A stretch of 64,000 nucleotides of DNA, from positions 45,863 to 109,862 of the forward strand of contig JALHMY010000019.1 in NCBI GenBank assembly GCA_022843805.1, in the 5' to 3' direction. Under the pieces are notes generated by a model. It was given only the letters and a program-made list of their open reading frames with translations, did no database searches and had not been told where the DNA came from. The number at the start of each line of letters is the position of its first letter. The first letter of the stretch is position 1. A program made the translations under genes and the position numbers. Positions 53,976-62,476 of this stretch are shown here, one piece after another. This stretch comes from Fuerstiella sp. GTDB taxonomy: Bacteria > Planctomycetota > Planctomycetia > Planctomycetales > Planctomycetaceae.

Positions 53976-54965
53976 TCAGCCGGTCTGCCGAATTCCGGCA
54001 GCGTGCATCAGTCCGCGAATATATCCATAAGCGAATAAACGTCCCAGCATCGTATAGCCGGGCTCCCCATCATCTTCACCAAACATCTGCGGGACATGGT
54101 CAGGACGCAGCGGCCCGTTGAATCCCACCTCTTTTAAGGCCCGAATTGCGGCCGCCATGTCAGTCGGGCCATTGTCATGAAATGTCTCCACAAACGACGA
54201 AGCAGTGCCTCGCACATCGCGAAAATGAACGTAACGAATTTTCGATCCCAGTCGATGAATCGTCGCGGGGATGTCGACATTCATCGCCGCGAACGTGCCC
54301 TGGCAAAAGCAGATACCATTCGCCGGACTTGGTGCCAGCTGAATCAGCCGTTCAAATCCTTCGACGGTATGCATGATTCTGGGTTTTCCAAGCAGTTCAG
54401 GCAGCGGCGGATCATCCGGATGCATTGCCAGTGTCACGCCGCATTGTTCGGCGACCGGGAGCAATTCATTCAGCAGCCTTTCCAGCTGTTCCCACAATTT
54501 TGCCGGAGTCAGGCGGCGTGCCATTTCATCGAACTGAGCATTGGGAGGCCGGTATCCAAGCAGTACAGCTTTTTCCACATCGGGCAGATGAAATCCTGTT
54601 ACCTTTGCTCCCCCACGCTCCGGAGCATCCAGACGCGTTCTCAGCCAGTCAGTCCCTGCCATAAAGTTGTAGCAAAGCAGCCGAATATCCAGATCGGCCA
54701 TCTGACGGATCAGCGTCTTAAGTGCCTCCAGTTCTGTACCGTCATCGCAGCCCAGCTTAATGTTTTCGATGGGCAGGTAACCTTCCACAACGGTTAACTT
54801 CATCCCGAACGACTCGATTCTCTTCTGTGCCTGTTGCAGCACACGAATATCCGGTCCAGGGTAGCGATGGACCACGTCCGTGACCCCGCACTGAGCGGCC
54901 AGCTGAAGGTTTTGATCCGAAATGGGTGTGAGCACTGTCCCGAGCTGCACTTTTGTTTTCTCCAC
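53976..54965 (-). CDS. mannonate dehydratase-like enzyme (UxuA family, xylose-isomerase-like TIM barrel)
   Basis: About 329 residues from a GTG at 54965 (VEKTKVQLGTVLTPIS); the frame is open to 55106, but that would overlap the divergent DUF1501 start and adds residues with no family likeness. Signatures: LLCYNFMAGTDWLRTR, VTLAMHPDDPPLPELLG, NGICFCQGTFAAM, KIRYVHFRDVRG and DVETFHDNG-type metal ligands (His and Asp of the barrel mouth). UxuA dehydrates D-mannonate to KDG in glucuronate breakdown. The DapA-like aldolase gene on the same strand could act on the product. Start assignment is uncertain. Confidence 0.85.
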   Translation of the reverse strand: MEKTKVQLGTVLTPISDQNLQLAAQCGVTDVVHRYPGPDIRVLQQAQKRIESFGMKLTVVEGYLPIENIKLGCDDGTELEALKTLIRQMADLDIRLLCYNFMAGTDWLRTRLDAPERGGAKVTGFHLPDVEKAVLLGYRPPNAQFDEMARRLTPAKLWEQLERLLNELLPVAEQCGVTLAMHPDDPPLPELLGKPRIMHTVEGFERLIQLAPSPANGICFCQGTFAAMNVDIPATIHRLGSKIRYVHFRDVRGTASSFVETFHDNGPTDMAAAIRALKEVGFNGPLRPDHVPQMFGEDDGEPGYTMLGRLFAYGYIRGLMHAAGIRQTG

Positions 54966-55081
54966 GGCATTTTTGTAAAGACCGGCAACGAATTCGGTGA
55001 AGGCCGCCGAAACCGGGTTGCATGAGACGTGGATTCTATGAACAATCGTACCGTTTGGTATCGTTCCGCGGAGGGTCAGAC

Positions 55082-56473
55082 ATGTTGAGCTTTTACGACA
55101 TCGCACATGGACAGCGTCGGGACTTTCTCAGAGCAGGCAGCCTGTCGCTGGGCGGTATGTCGCTTGCCCATTTGGTTTCCGGCCGGACAGCCGCTGCGGA
55201 ATCTGGCAGCAGCTTTGTTCGGGATCGGTCTGTCGTCTTTTTGTTTTGCCACGGTGGTCCCAGTCAGATTGAAACATTCGACCCGAAAATGACGGCGCCG
55301 GATGGGATTCGCAGTACGACCGGGGAAGTTGCAACAAAAATTCCAGGGATCACTTTTGGAGGAACGCTCCCTAAACTGGCGGCGATGGCAGACAAACTGT
55401 CGATCGTTCGGTCGTTTGCCGCCGGCGACGGTAATCATGACATCAAACCGATTGTCGGCAAAGATTCACTCAGGGCAAACATTGGGTCGCTGTATGCCAG
55501 AATTGCGGGAACCAATCATCCTCGCACCGGTCTGCCAAGAAACGCGGCCATATTTCCGCAATCCGTCGATGAATCAACGGGCCCTCTCCAGGAAAATTTT
55601 GGGCGGTTCCATTCCACCGGATCACTGGGCAGTGCCTACACGCCGTTTACTCCAGGTGCGGGGGGAGAAATGCAGAGCGATATGCTTCTGAATCTCTCTC
55701 GTGATCGGCTGGGGGATCGCAGAGCACTACTGTCGCAGCTTGACCAGATTCATCGGGCGATTGATTCGACCGGTCGTCTTCAGGGAATGGATGACATACA
55801 GGATCAGGCATTTCAGACACTTCTGGGAGGTGTTGCCGACATCTTCGATCTTTCGAAGGAAGACCCTGCCGTTGTCGCCAGATATGACACGGCTCCTTTG
55901 ATGCGTCCCGACATGATTGATAAGAAATGGAATAACTACAAACACTATGTGGACCATAACAAGTCACTTGGAAAACTGATGCTCCTGGCCAGACGAATGT
56001 GTGAGGCTGGATGCGGCTTTGTGACGGTCACGACAAATTTTGTCTGGGACAACCATGCCGACGTCAACAATGCCGGAGTTGCGGAAGGGATGAACTACTG
56101 CAGCCTTTCACTGGATCATGCCGTTTCTGCTTTTCTGCAGGATGTTCATGAACGAGGACTCAGCGACAAAATTCTTCTGGTGGTGACTGGTGAAATGGGC
56201 CGTACTCCTCGAATCAATCGAAATGGCGGTCGAGATCACTGGGGCAATCTGACTCCGCTGCTGTTGTCGGGTGGAGGACTGGAAAGCGGACGTGTCATTG
56301 GTCAGTCGACGCACGATGCGGGGGAACCGGCGTCGGAAAAGGTGACAATCCCCAGCCTCGTTTCAACGATCATGCACAGTCTGTTTGACGTCGGGCAGCT
56401 CAGACTTGCTCGAAATATCCCGGCCGATTTGCAGAGACTGATTTCGTCGGCAGATCCCATCCCGGGGCTCTGA
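55082..56473 (+). CDS. DUF1501 protein
   Basis: 463 residues from ATG 55082, supported by GGAGG upstream; the frame to 55022 is not used. The N terminus GQRRDFLRAGSLSLGGMSLAHLVSG is a twin-arginine-like signal (R12, R13). Core motifs: FLFCHGGPSQIETFDPKM, SIVRSFAAGDGNHD, TGEMGRTPRINRNGGRDHWGNL. This is the normal length for the family, unlike the copy at 35.4 kb. The function is unproven; the fold is related to alkaline phosphatase/sulfatase. It is divergent from the mannonate-dehydratase-like gene and 36 bp before the heme/prenyltransferase-fold gene, suggesting co-transcription. Confidence 0.92.
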   Translation: MLSFYDIAHGQRRDFLRAGSLSLGGMSLAHLVSGRTAAAESGSSFVRDRSVVFLFCHGGPSQIETFDPKMTAPDGIRSTTGEVATKIPGITFGGTLPKLAAMADKLSIVRSFAAGDGNHDIKPIVGKDSLRANIGSLYARIAGTNHPRTGLPRNAAIFPQSVDESTGPLQENFGRFHSTGSLGSAYTPFTPGAGGEMQSDMLLNLSRDRLGDRRALLSQLDQIHRAIDSTGRLQGMDDIQDQAFQTLLGGVADIFDLSKEDPAVVARYDTAPLMRPDMIDKKWNNYKHYVDHNKSLGKLMLLARRMCEAGCGFVTVTTNFVWDNHADVNNAGVAEGMNYCSLSLDHAVSAFLQDVHERGLSDKILLVVTGEMGRTPRINRNGGRDHWGNLTPLLLSGGGLESGRVIGQSTHDAGEPASEKVTIPSLVSTIMHSLFDVGQLRLARNIPADLQRLISSADPIPGL

Positions 56474-56509
56474 CCTCCCAAAACGATCTTTCAGAAAGCT
56501 GAGGCTTTG

Positions 56510-57631
56510 ATGCCTTGTCCGAATATACTGACTTGGCATTCAGCAGCTGCTGTTTGCGCCGGGCTTCTGGTAGTGCTATTTCCTGCAGCAATGATGGCCG
56601 ACGAAATCTCAGAAAATTCTGCGGAAAAAACGACTGAGAATGTAGCGGATGTCAGTGCACTGCAGGCCGCTGTCAGAAAATCCATCCCTCTCCTGGAAGC
56701 GGGTTCGAAAGGTTCCATCACGCAGCGAAAACAATGCTTTACCTGCCATAACCAGGGCCTGGTCGTACTGGCTCTCTCGACCGCACAGGATCGCGGTTTC
56801 GCGATTGATCAGGACAATTTGAATCAGCAGGTGCAGTTCACGGCCGATTTTCTTAAGAAGAATCAGGCAGGTTATCAGGCTGGTAAAGGTCAGGGAGGCG
56901 CCGCCATGACGGCCGGTTATGCTCTGTGGACGCTGGAGCTCGCAGGCTGGCCTCTGGATGAAACCACATCAGCTGTCAGCGAATATTTGCTGCTGTATCA
57001 GGCAGACAGTGATCACTGGAAATCTGTTTCACAGCGCCCGCCAAGCGAGCAGGGAGAGTTCTCAGCGACCTGGCTGGCTCTGCAGGGTTTGCAGAACTTT
57101 GGCACGGTGGCTCAGACCGAACGAGCCCGCAATCGGCGAGACGACGCGCTGGACTGGCTGCTGGACACTCCTGCAACGGATACCGAAGATCGAGTGTTTC
57201 GCCTGTGGGGGCTGAGAACAGCCGGAGCAGAGGCCGATGATATTAACACAGCTGTTCAGGACCTGCTTCAAACTCAGCAGGACGACGGGGGATGGGCGCA
57301 GACTGCTGAAATGAAGAGCGATGCCTATGCGACGGCAACTGCACTTGTGGTACTTCACGTTGCCGGAGATGTACCTGTAAATAATGAAAAATGGATGCAA
57401 GGAATTCGATACCTTCTGCGTACTCAGCTTGAGGACGGATCCTGGCATGTTGTATCGAGAAGCAAACCCTTCCAGACACATTTCGAATCCGGTTATCCTC
57501 ACGGTAAAGATCAGTTTATTTCGATTTCTGCGGCAGGCTGGGCGACAACAGCCCTGACACTCGCGATTCCATCAGATAGCAGAGAAACTGTCAGCGGAAA
57601 AACATATTATCCGGGCCCGGAACCTGACTAA
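56510..57631 (+). CDS. secreted protein with a CxxCH heme motif and prenyltransferase/squalene-cyclase-like repeats
   Basis: 373 residues from the ATG at 56510 (an in-frame TTG just before it is possible). A signal peptide is at about 1-30. At residues 76-80 there is CFTCHN, a classic CxxCH c-type heme site. The rest is a helical alpha/alpha-barrel-like repeat: AAMTAGYALWTLELAGWP, FSATWLALQGLQNFG, NTAVQDLLQTQQDDGGWAQ, ATATALVVLHVAGDV, RYLLRTQLEDGSWHV, FISISAAGWATTALTLAI, with the QxDGGW-type QW motifs of squalene-hopene cyclases. The catalytic acidic DxDD of cyclases is not seen. It overlaps selO by one base (TAATG). Confidence 0.82.
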   Translation: MPCPNILTWHSAAAVCAGLLVVLFPAAMMADEISENSAEKTTENVADVSALQAAVRKSIPLLEAGSKGSITQRKQCFTCHNQGLVVLALSTAQDRGFAIDQDNLNQQVQFTADFLKKNQAGYQAGKGQGGAAMTAGYALWTLELAGWPLDETTSAVSEYLLLYQADSDHWKSVSQRPPSEQGEFSATWLALQGLQNFGTVAQTERARNRRDDALDWLLDTPATDTEDRVFRLWGLRTAGAEADDINTAVQDLLQTQQDDGGWAQTAEMKSDAYATATALVVLHVAGDVPVNNEKWMQGIRYLLRTQLEDGSWHVVSRSKPFQTHFESGYPHGKDQFISISAAGWATTALTLAIPSDSRETVSGKTYYPGPEPD

Positions 57632-59256
57632 TGACTGAAACCAGGACCATGCACGGCCTGAATTCGCTGGTGTTCGACAACAGTTTTACTCGACTGCTGC
57701 CCGGAGACAGGGAAACTGTTAATTCCCGTCGACAGGTTCATCAGGCCTGCTATTCGCGAGTCAGGCCGACTGCGGTCGCTCGCCCCCAGTTGCTCGCGTG
57801 GTCCCGTGAAGTGGCCGATCTTCTGGATCTGGATTTCGATCCGTTTGCATCGAACGAGGCGGCCGAGGTGTTTTCCGGAAATCGGCAGCTACCCGGGATG
57901 GATCCATTCGCAATGTGCTACGGCGGACACCAGTTTGGAAACTGGGCGGGTCAGCTGGGAGATGGTCGGGCAATCAACCTGGGTGAAGTCATCAATCGGC
58001 GGGGACAACGATGGATGCTGCAGCTCAAGGGTGCGGGTGCCACTCCGTATTCCCGAACGGCGGATGGTCTCGCCGTTCTGCGTTCGTCCGTTCGTGAATT
58101 TCTGTGCAGTGAAGCCATGTTTCATCTTGGAGTTCCGACGACTCGAGCACTCAGTCTGGTGTCCACAGGTGAAAAAGTGATTCGAGACATGTTCTACGAT
58201 GGAAATGCTCAATATGAGCCCGGAGCGATCGTGTGTCGTGTCGCTCCGTCATTTACAAGGTTCGGAAACTTTCAGATTTTTGCTTCGCGACGAGATGAGG
58301 ATAATCTGAAGCGGCTGGTCGAATACACAATTCGCACGGACTTCCCTCATCTGGGCGAACCGACGCAGGACGTGATGAATCAGTGGTTTGCGGAGGTCTG
58401 CCGCACAACCGCGGACCTGATGATTCACTGGATGCGCGTGGGCTTTGTGCATGGTGTGATGAATACGGACAATATGTCCATTTTGGGTTTGACCATTGAT
58501 TATGGCCCCTATGGCTGGCTGGAAAACTTCGACCCGAACTGGACGCCCAACACCACGGATGCCAGTGGCCGACGCTACCGGTTTGGACAACAGGCGCAGG
58601 TGGCCCTGTGGAACCTTGCACAGCTCGGTAATGCTCTCGTGCCGGTGTTCGAATCGACCGAGCCATTGCAGGAAGCCCTCGATCTGTACTCAGCTCGCTT
58701 CAACAGCGGATCCCACGAAATGCTGATGCAAAAGCTGGGGCTAAGTGCCGGGGATGAGCAGCTCGATCGTCAGCTGATCAGCGACCTGCTGGAAGTGCTG
58801 CAGCTGGCGGAAACCGATATGACCATCTTCTTCCGGCGACTCGCAGATATTTCCTGTGAAAAGGAGAGCCAGTCTGTTGCCATCGGTCATGATGACGCAC
58901 TGAGCAGACTTCTCACCGATGCGTGCTACGTGCCGGAGCAGCTGACGGAGTCAGTCGTGCAGCAGATTGTCGGCTGGATTCGGCGTTACCAGGAGCGTGT
59001 GCAGCAGCAAAGCATATCGGATACGGATCGCCGCGATCGAATGAATCGCGTCAATCCAAAGTACGTGCTTCGGAATTATCTGGCACAGCTGGCCATCGAC
59101 AAGGCCGAACAGGGTGATCCGTCAATGATTATGGAACTGCTGGAGGTCCTGCGTCATCCTTATGATGAACAGCCAGATCAGGAACACCTTGCTGCAAAAC
59201 GTCCCGAATGGGCTCGACATCGAGCTGGTTGTTCGATGCTGTCCTGCAGTTCGTAA
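57631..59256 (+). CDS. selO: protein adenylyltransferase SelO (YdiU)
   Basis: 541 residues starting at the ATG of TAATG, directly coupled to the preceding gene; a second Met at residue 7 is possible. The pseudokinase-like SelO fold is evident: NSFTRLLPGD, CYGGHQFGNWAGQLGDGRA, LQLKGAGATPYSRTADG, VLRSSVREFLCSEAM, GFVHGVMNTDNMS and DYGPYGWLENFDP. The C terminus is SMLSCSS, the cysteine position where eukaryotic SelO has selenocysteine, giving the usual bacterial CSS end. SelO AMPylates proteins in redox stress. Pairing with a heme-motif protein would fit a redox role, which is inference. The length is about 50 residues longer than the E. coli enzyme. Confidence 0.94.
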   Translation: MTETRTMHGLNSLVFDNSFTRLLPGDRETVNSRRQVHQACYSRVRPTAVARPQLLAWSREVADLLDLDFDPFASNEAAEVFSGNRQLPGMDPFAMCYGGHQFGNWAGQLGDGRAINLGEVINRRGQRWMLQLKGAGATPYSRTADGLAVLRSSVREFLCSEAMFHLGVPTTRALSLVSTGEKVIRDMFYDGNAQYEPGAIVCRVAPSFTRFGNFQIFASRRDEDNLKRLVEYTIRTDFPHLGEPTQDVMNQWFAEVCRTTADLMIHWMRVGFVHGVMNTDNMSILGLTIDYGPYGWLENFDPNWTPNTTDASGRRYRFGQQAQVALWNLAQLGNALVPVFESTEPLQEALDLYSARFNSGSHEMLMQKLGLSAGDEQLDRQLISDLLEVLQLAETDMTIFFRRLADISCEKESQSVAIGHDDALSRLLTDACYVPEQLTESVVQQIVGWIRRYQERVQQQSISDTDRRDRMNRVNPKYVLRNYLAQLAIDKAEQGDPSMIMELLEVLRHPYDEQPDQEHLAAKRPEWARHRAGCSMLSCSS

Positions 59257-59334
59257 AGTCCTGCAAACGGAACGCGCTGACATGCGGTTCCCCCTGTCCA
59301 TCAGCCACCAGCGAATACTTCTCCCATCCCAAAT

Positions 59335-59790
59335 TCAGCGGTTCTGTTTTTCACTTCTCAGTTTGAAGTACAGCTTCTGGATCTCTTTCATGCAGCATTG
59401 TCCGTCGGCAGCCAGTGTCTGACATTGTGCATCAGGAGTTTGGGAGCGACGAAGCAGTTCCCGGATTCGCAGTGGTTCGCCATCATCCACGTCGTCTTCA
59501 ACGTCGTCGTATCCCATGCCAAAACACGCACAGAGGGGTGCATCAATATCGTAGGGATAAATCGGGCTCTTCAGCTCAGCAATTTCAACCACGGCTTCGA
59601 ACTGATTAAAATAGGCAACAGGACATGTCACGAGGCTGCAGTACCATGCAATGTCCTGCAGTTTGCTGCGAGATTCGGGACGAATATGGGTATTCAGAGG
59701 ACCGGCAGTGACTTCAGTACCGGGTGAGCCGCATCGAGGACAGCAGACGCGTACGTCGGCATCCGGTTCCCGCATAAATGCTTTGTTCAT
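59335..59790 (-). CDS. CopZ N-terminal-like zinc/[2Fe-2S] protein
   Basis: 151 residues. Cysteine pairs CCPRCGSPG (C16, C17, C20), WYCSLVTCPVAYF (C51, C56) and APLCACFGMGYDD (C87, C89), with further cysteines near the C terminus, match the zinc-ribbon plus [2Fe-2S] region of the Archaeoglobus CopZ N-terminal domain. Unlike full CopZ there is no C-terminal heavy-metal-associated domain. The family is proposed to couple copper handling and redox; here no copper-ATPase is adjacent. The gene is convergent with selO (78 bp) and followed on the same strand, after 62 bp, by a CocE hydrolase start further upstream. Function is assigned by resemblance only. Confidence 0.7.
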   Translation of the reverse strand: MNKAFMREPDADVRVCCPRCGSPGTEVTAGPLNTHIRPESRSKLQDIAWYCSLVTCPVAYFNQFEAVVEIAELKSPIYPYDIDAPLCACFGMGYDDVEDDVDDGEPLRIRELLRRSQTPDAQCQTLAADGQCCMKEIQKLYFKLRSEKQNR

Positions 59791-59852
59791 GGCTGTCTCA
59801 TTCTGAGATTTGTGAAAAAAAACGGATGAGACGATTTTGCGTACCTGGAACT

Positions 59853-61502
59853 TCAGGGTGCTGACGCAACCGGAAGTACAAGGTGGCTTTGCTCACTGCC
59901 GACGGCAAATGTCAGGTCAGACTTACCGAAATCACCGGCTCTCGGGGCCTGTCCGTTTTGCCGATTCGGCTCCAGTGCCGGAAAGCTGCTCGACGCGATG
60001 TGCACTCGAATACGATGGCCCTTATTAAAAATCATGCTGGTTGGCCAGAGTGAAACGCTGGCAGAGACGAATTCATTCGCGGGCATCAGCACTTCCCGGT
60101 CCAGGCCTTCACGAAATCGCAGCCGAAGTGCACCTTCACAGATGTTGTATGAGCGACCGTCCGGATAAACATCACAAAGCCGAACAATCACGTCCGCATC
60201 AGGCGTTGATGTTTTGACTTTGAGGTTCGCAATCGCATTTCCGGTAATTTCAAGAGGTTGCTCAAGCTCGTCCGTTGTGAATACCAGCAGATCACTGCGA
60301 TTTTCAATTGCTTGCTGGTCTTTGGGGCCCGCGGGGATCGTCAGTTCGTAGCCTCCGACGGAGGGAACCGGATTTTCCGGATCGCTGCTATACGACAGTT
60401 CCGAAACGGCTCCACCACTGCTCAGAGAAGCTGTGCGATCCGCCCGCAGGTACAGGGCAGTTGGAGTTGTCGGAACTGGAGGCCACTGGCCAGCCGTTCT
60501 CCACACATTTCCGGGAGAATCGGGTTCGGCAGCGCCCATGGTGTAATAGATCACAGCCGGACCATCCGGAATTCCGTCCGCTTCGTTCCGGAGCGTCGCG
60601 TCAAACCATTTCCAGGGGTCATGCATTTCGCCAGTTGGCTTATCTCCTTCAGGAAATTGAAGGTCACCAGCTTTCTTCTGAAGAACTCCGTGAGTCCATG
60701 GACCCATCACAAGTTTCTGGCGTCCTTTCGCCCGTGGGCCGCCTTCGTTTTGATATCCCTGGAAGGCGTCCAGTGTCGCCTGAGCAAAGATGTCGTACCA
60801 GCCGCCAATGTGCATACCGGCTGCATTGACCTTTCCGTAATGCTGGACGATCTCGCGATCCGTCCAGTACTTCGAATAAGGATAATTCTGAGTCCACAGA
60901 TCAAGAGCGCGAGGTTCGTACTTTGTGCCCTTCAGCCAGTCCTCAACCATCGCCTTGCGAAAAATACCGCCGCGATAAATTCCTTCGCGAAAAAGACTGG
61001 GCGTTCCCACAATCAGATGCTGACTGGTGATCGCGGAATGCCCTGTTCCTGCCAGAAAATACTGAGTCACCGCGCCTGCAGAAGCACCCCATGTTCCAAT
61101 CCGCCCATTGCACCACGGTTGCGCGGTGATCCATTCGGCCGTATCAAAGCCGTCCCACTGGTTATCAGCCTGACCGTCGGCATCAAATGGCAGGTTCGCT
61201 CCTTCGGATGAAAATCTCCCACGAGTATCCTGGGCAACAAAGACATATCCGCGTCGAGCTGCATCCGGCCCAATGCCCGCTGCGAGCGCCTTGTTGTAGG
61301 GAAATCGAAGCAGAATTACGGGCCACGGTCCTTTGCCTTCCGGAAGAAAAACGTCTGTCCCAAGTTTAACTCCGTCCCGCATGGGAACCATGAAGGTATC
61401 TGCGGCAAAAACAGAATGATGGGTTAACAGCAGAAAAAGGAGTCCCGGCAGTAACCAATTCTGCCCGCCAGTCACACTGAGATCCTTCATTGTGAATTTC
61501 AT
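59853..61502 (-). CDS. CocE/NonD family serine hydrolase (X-Pro dipeptidyl-peptidase-like), secreted
   Basis: 549 residues with a signal peptide (WLLPGLLFLLLTHHSVFA). The alpha/beta hydrolase core starts VPMRDGVKLGTDVFLPEG; the nucleophile is S141 in GTWGASAGA, the acid in MHIGGWYDIFAQ and the histidine in GPWTHG. A C-terminal jelly-roll domain (LEITGNAIANLKVKTSTPDADVIVRLCDV, RIRVHIASSSFPALEPN) is typical of CocE and glutaryl-7-ACA acylases. Substrates may be peptides or esters. It is 21 bp downstream of another hydrolase gene on the same strand, an operon-like pair. Confidence 0.92.
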   Translation of the reverse strand: MKFTMKDLSVTGGQNWLLPGLLFLLLTHHSVFAADTFMVPMRDGVKLGTDVFLPEGKGPWPVILLRFPYNKALAAGIGPDAARRGYVFVAQDTRGRFSSEGANLPFDADGQADNQWDGFDTAEWITAQPWCNGRIGTWGASAGAVTQYFLAGTGHSAITSQHLIVGTPSLFREGIYRGGIFRKAMVEDWLKGTKYEPRALDLWTQNYPYSKYWTDREIVQHYGKVNAAGMHIGGWYDIFAQATLDAFQGYQNEGGPRAKGRQKLVMGPWTHGVLQKKAGDLQFPEGDKPTGEMHDPWKWFDATLRNEADGIPDGPAVIYYTMGAAEPDSPGNVWRTAGQWPPVPTTPTALYLRADRTASLSSGGAVSELSYSSDPENPVPSVGGYELTIPAGPKDQQAIENRSDLLVFTTDELEQPLEITGNAIANLKVKTSTPDADVIVRLCDVYPDGRSYNICEGALRLRFREGLDREVLMPANEFVSASVSLWPTSMIFNKGHRIRVHIASSSFPALEPNRQNGQAPRAGDFGKSDLTFAVGSEQSHLVLPVASAP

Positions 61503-61523
61503 GGTTCGAACCTTTTTGTGGAT

Positions 61524-62459
61524 TCAGACTTTCAGGTGTTTTGAAAACCAGCCACGTGTTCGGTCCCACATTTCCGCAGAGAGCACGTGATCCGTCTGTT
61601 CCTGAATAAAGTAAGAAAAATTCTGCTCGGCATGGATACTTTCATATGCCCGGGCAATCAGCGGCATTGCTCGTCGAACCTCATCAATGGGACTGCCCCG
61701 ATCCAATGCTCCAAAATTCAAATGGAGTGCTCGAGGAGCTGTCAGTGCGGCAATGTCAAACGTATCGCCATACTCATAAATGCCGGGAATGAAATTCGGA
61801 AAACAGTGCAGCATGTGTTCTCGGTGAATGCCCGCATATGTGGGGAGACAACAGTTTCCAACCAGACACTTCAGACGAGGTTCCCATGGTCCCACCAGCC
61901 ATGTAAAAGTTGATCCCATGGAATGACCATAACAGCCGAGAGCATCCGCACGAACTTCGGGGCGTGCGGCGAGGTAATCGACGGCCCGCCTCATATCGAG
62001 GATATTCTTCCATGCCATCGACTGACCGGCCACCACGTAACGCAGAAACTCGTAACGCTCATATTCGCCGTTTCGAAGTTTTCCCGAGGGATCCTGCCGC
62101 TCTTCAAAGCACAGTGCGTCAGGACACAGTACTGCGTAACCTTCCCGACACAAGGCAACACCTGTGTGATGCATCGGATCCCAGCCAATTCCCGCCGGTT
62201 CGGATTTGCCTTTCGCCCATTGTCCCGCATGCTGGTGCCATACACAGATGCCGGGAACCGGTGATTCGCTGGTCGCACTGTCTGGTAACAGTAAAAACGC
62301 AGGAACGCGGTCGCCCGGTTCAACTTCATAGGTGACAGATTCGATGCGGAATCCATCCCGCGGCAGCACTTCACGCACGACCGGGTTCAGCTCACAGGGT
62401 TCAGGCCATGGACCTCCAAGGCACTGCAACAAGCGTTCTCGAAAGTCGGGGATCGCCAT
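61524..62459 (-). CDS. dienelactone-hydrolase-like / acetylxylan-esterase-like alpha/beta hydrolase
   Basis: 311 residues, no signal peptide. The nucleophile elbow is GCYGHSMGSTFT with S180, the Asp region HLNFGALDRGSPID and the late histidine in EQTDHVLSAEMW complete a hydrolase triad. N-terminal sequence (DGFRIESVTYEVEPGDRVPAFLLLPD) is the planctomycete DLH/AXE-like family. Cytosolic action on an ester or lactone is expected; the substrate is unknown. It precedes the CocE gene in the same transcript and follows argG after 17 bp, so all three minus-strand genes may form one unit. Confidence 0.9.
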   Translation of the reverse strand: MAIPDFRERLLQCLGGPWPEPCELNPVVREVLPRDGFRIESVTYEVEPGDRVPAFLLLPDSATSESPVPGICVWHQHAGQWAKGKSEPAGIGWDPMHHTGVALCREGYAVLCPDALCFEERQDPSGKLRNGEYERYEFLRYVVAGQSMAWKNILDMRRAVDYLAARPEVRADALGCYGHSMGSTFTWLVGPWEPRLKCLVGNCCLPTYAGIHREHMLHCFPNFIPGIYEYGDTFDIAALTAPRALHLNFGALDRGSPIDEVRRAMPLIARAYESIHAEQNFSYFIQEQTDHVLSAEMWDRTRGWFSKHLKV

Positions 62460-62476
62460 AGCAGGCCCTTCTATAA

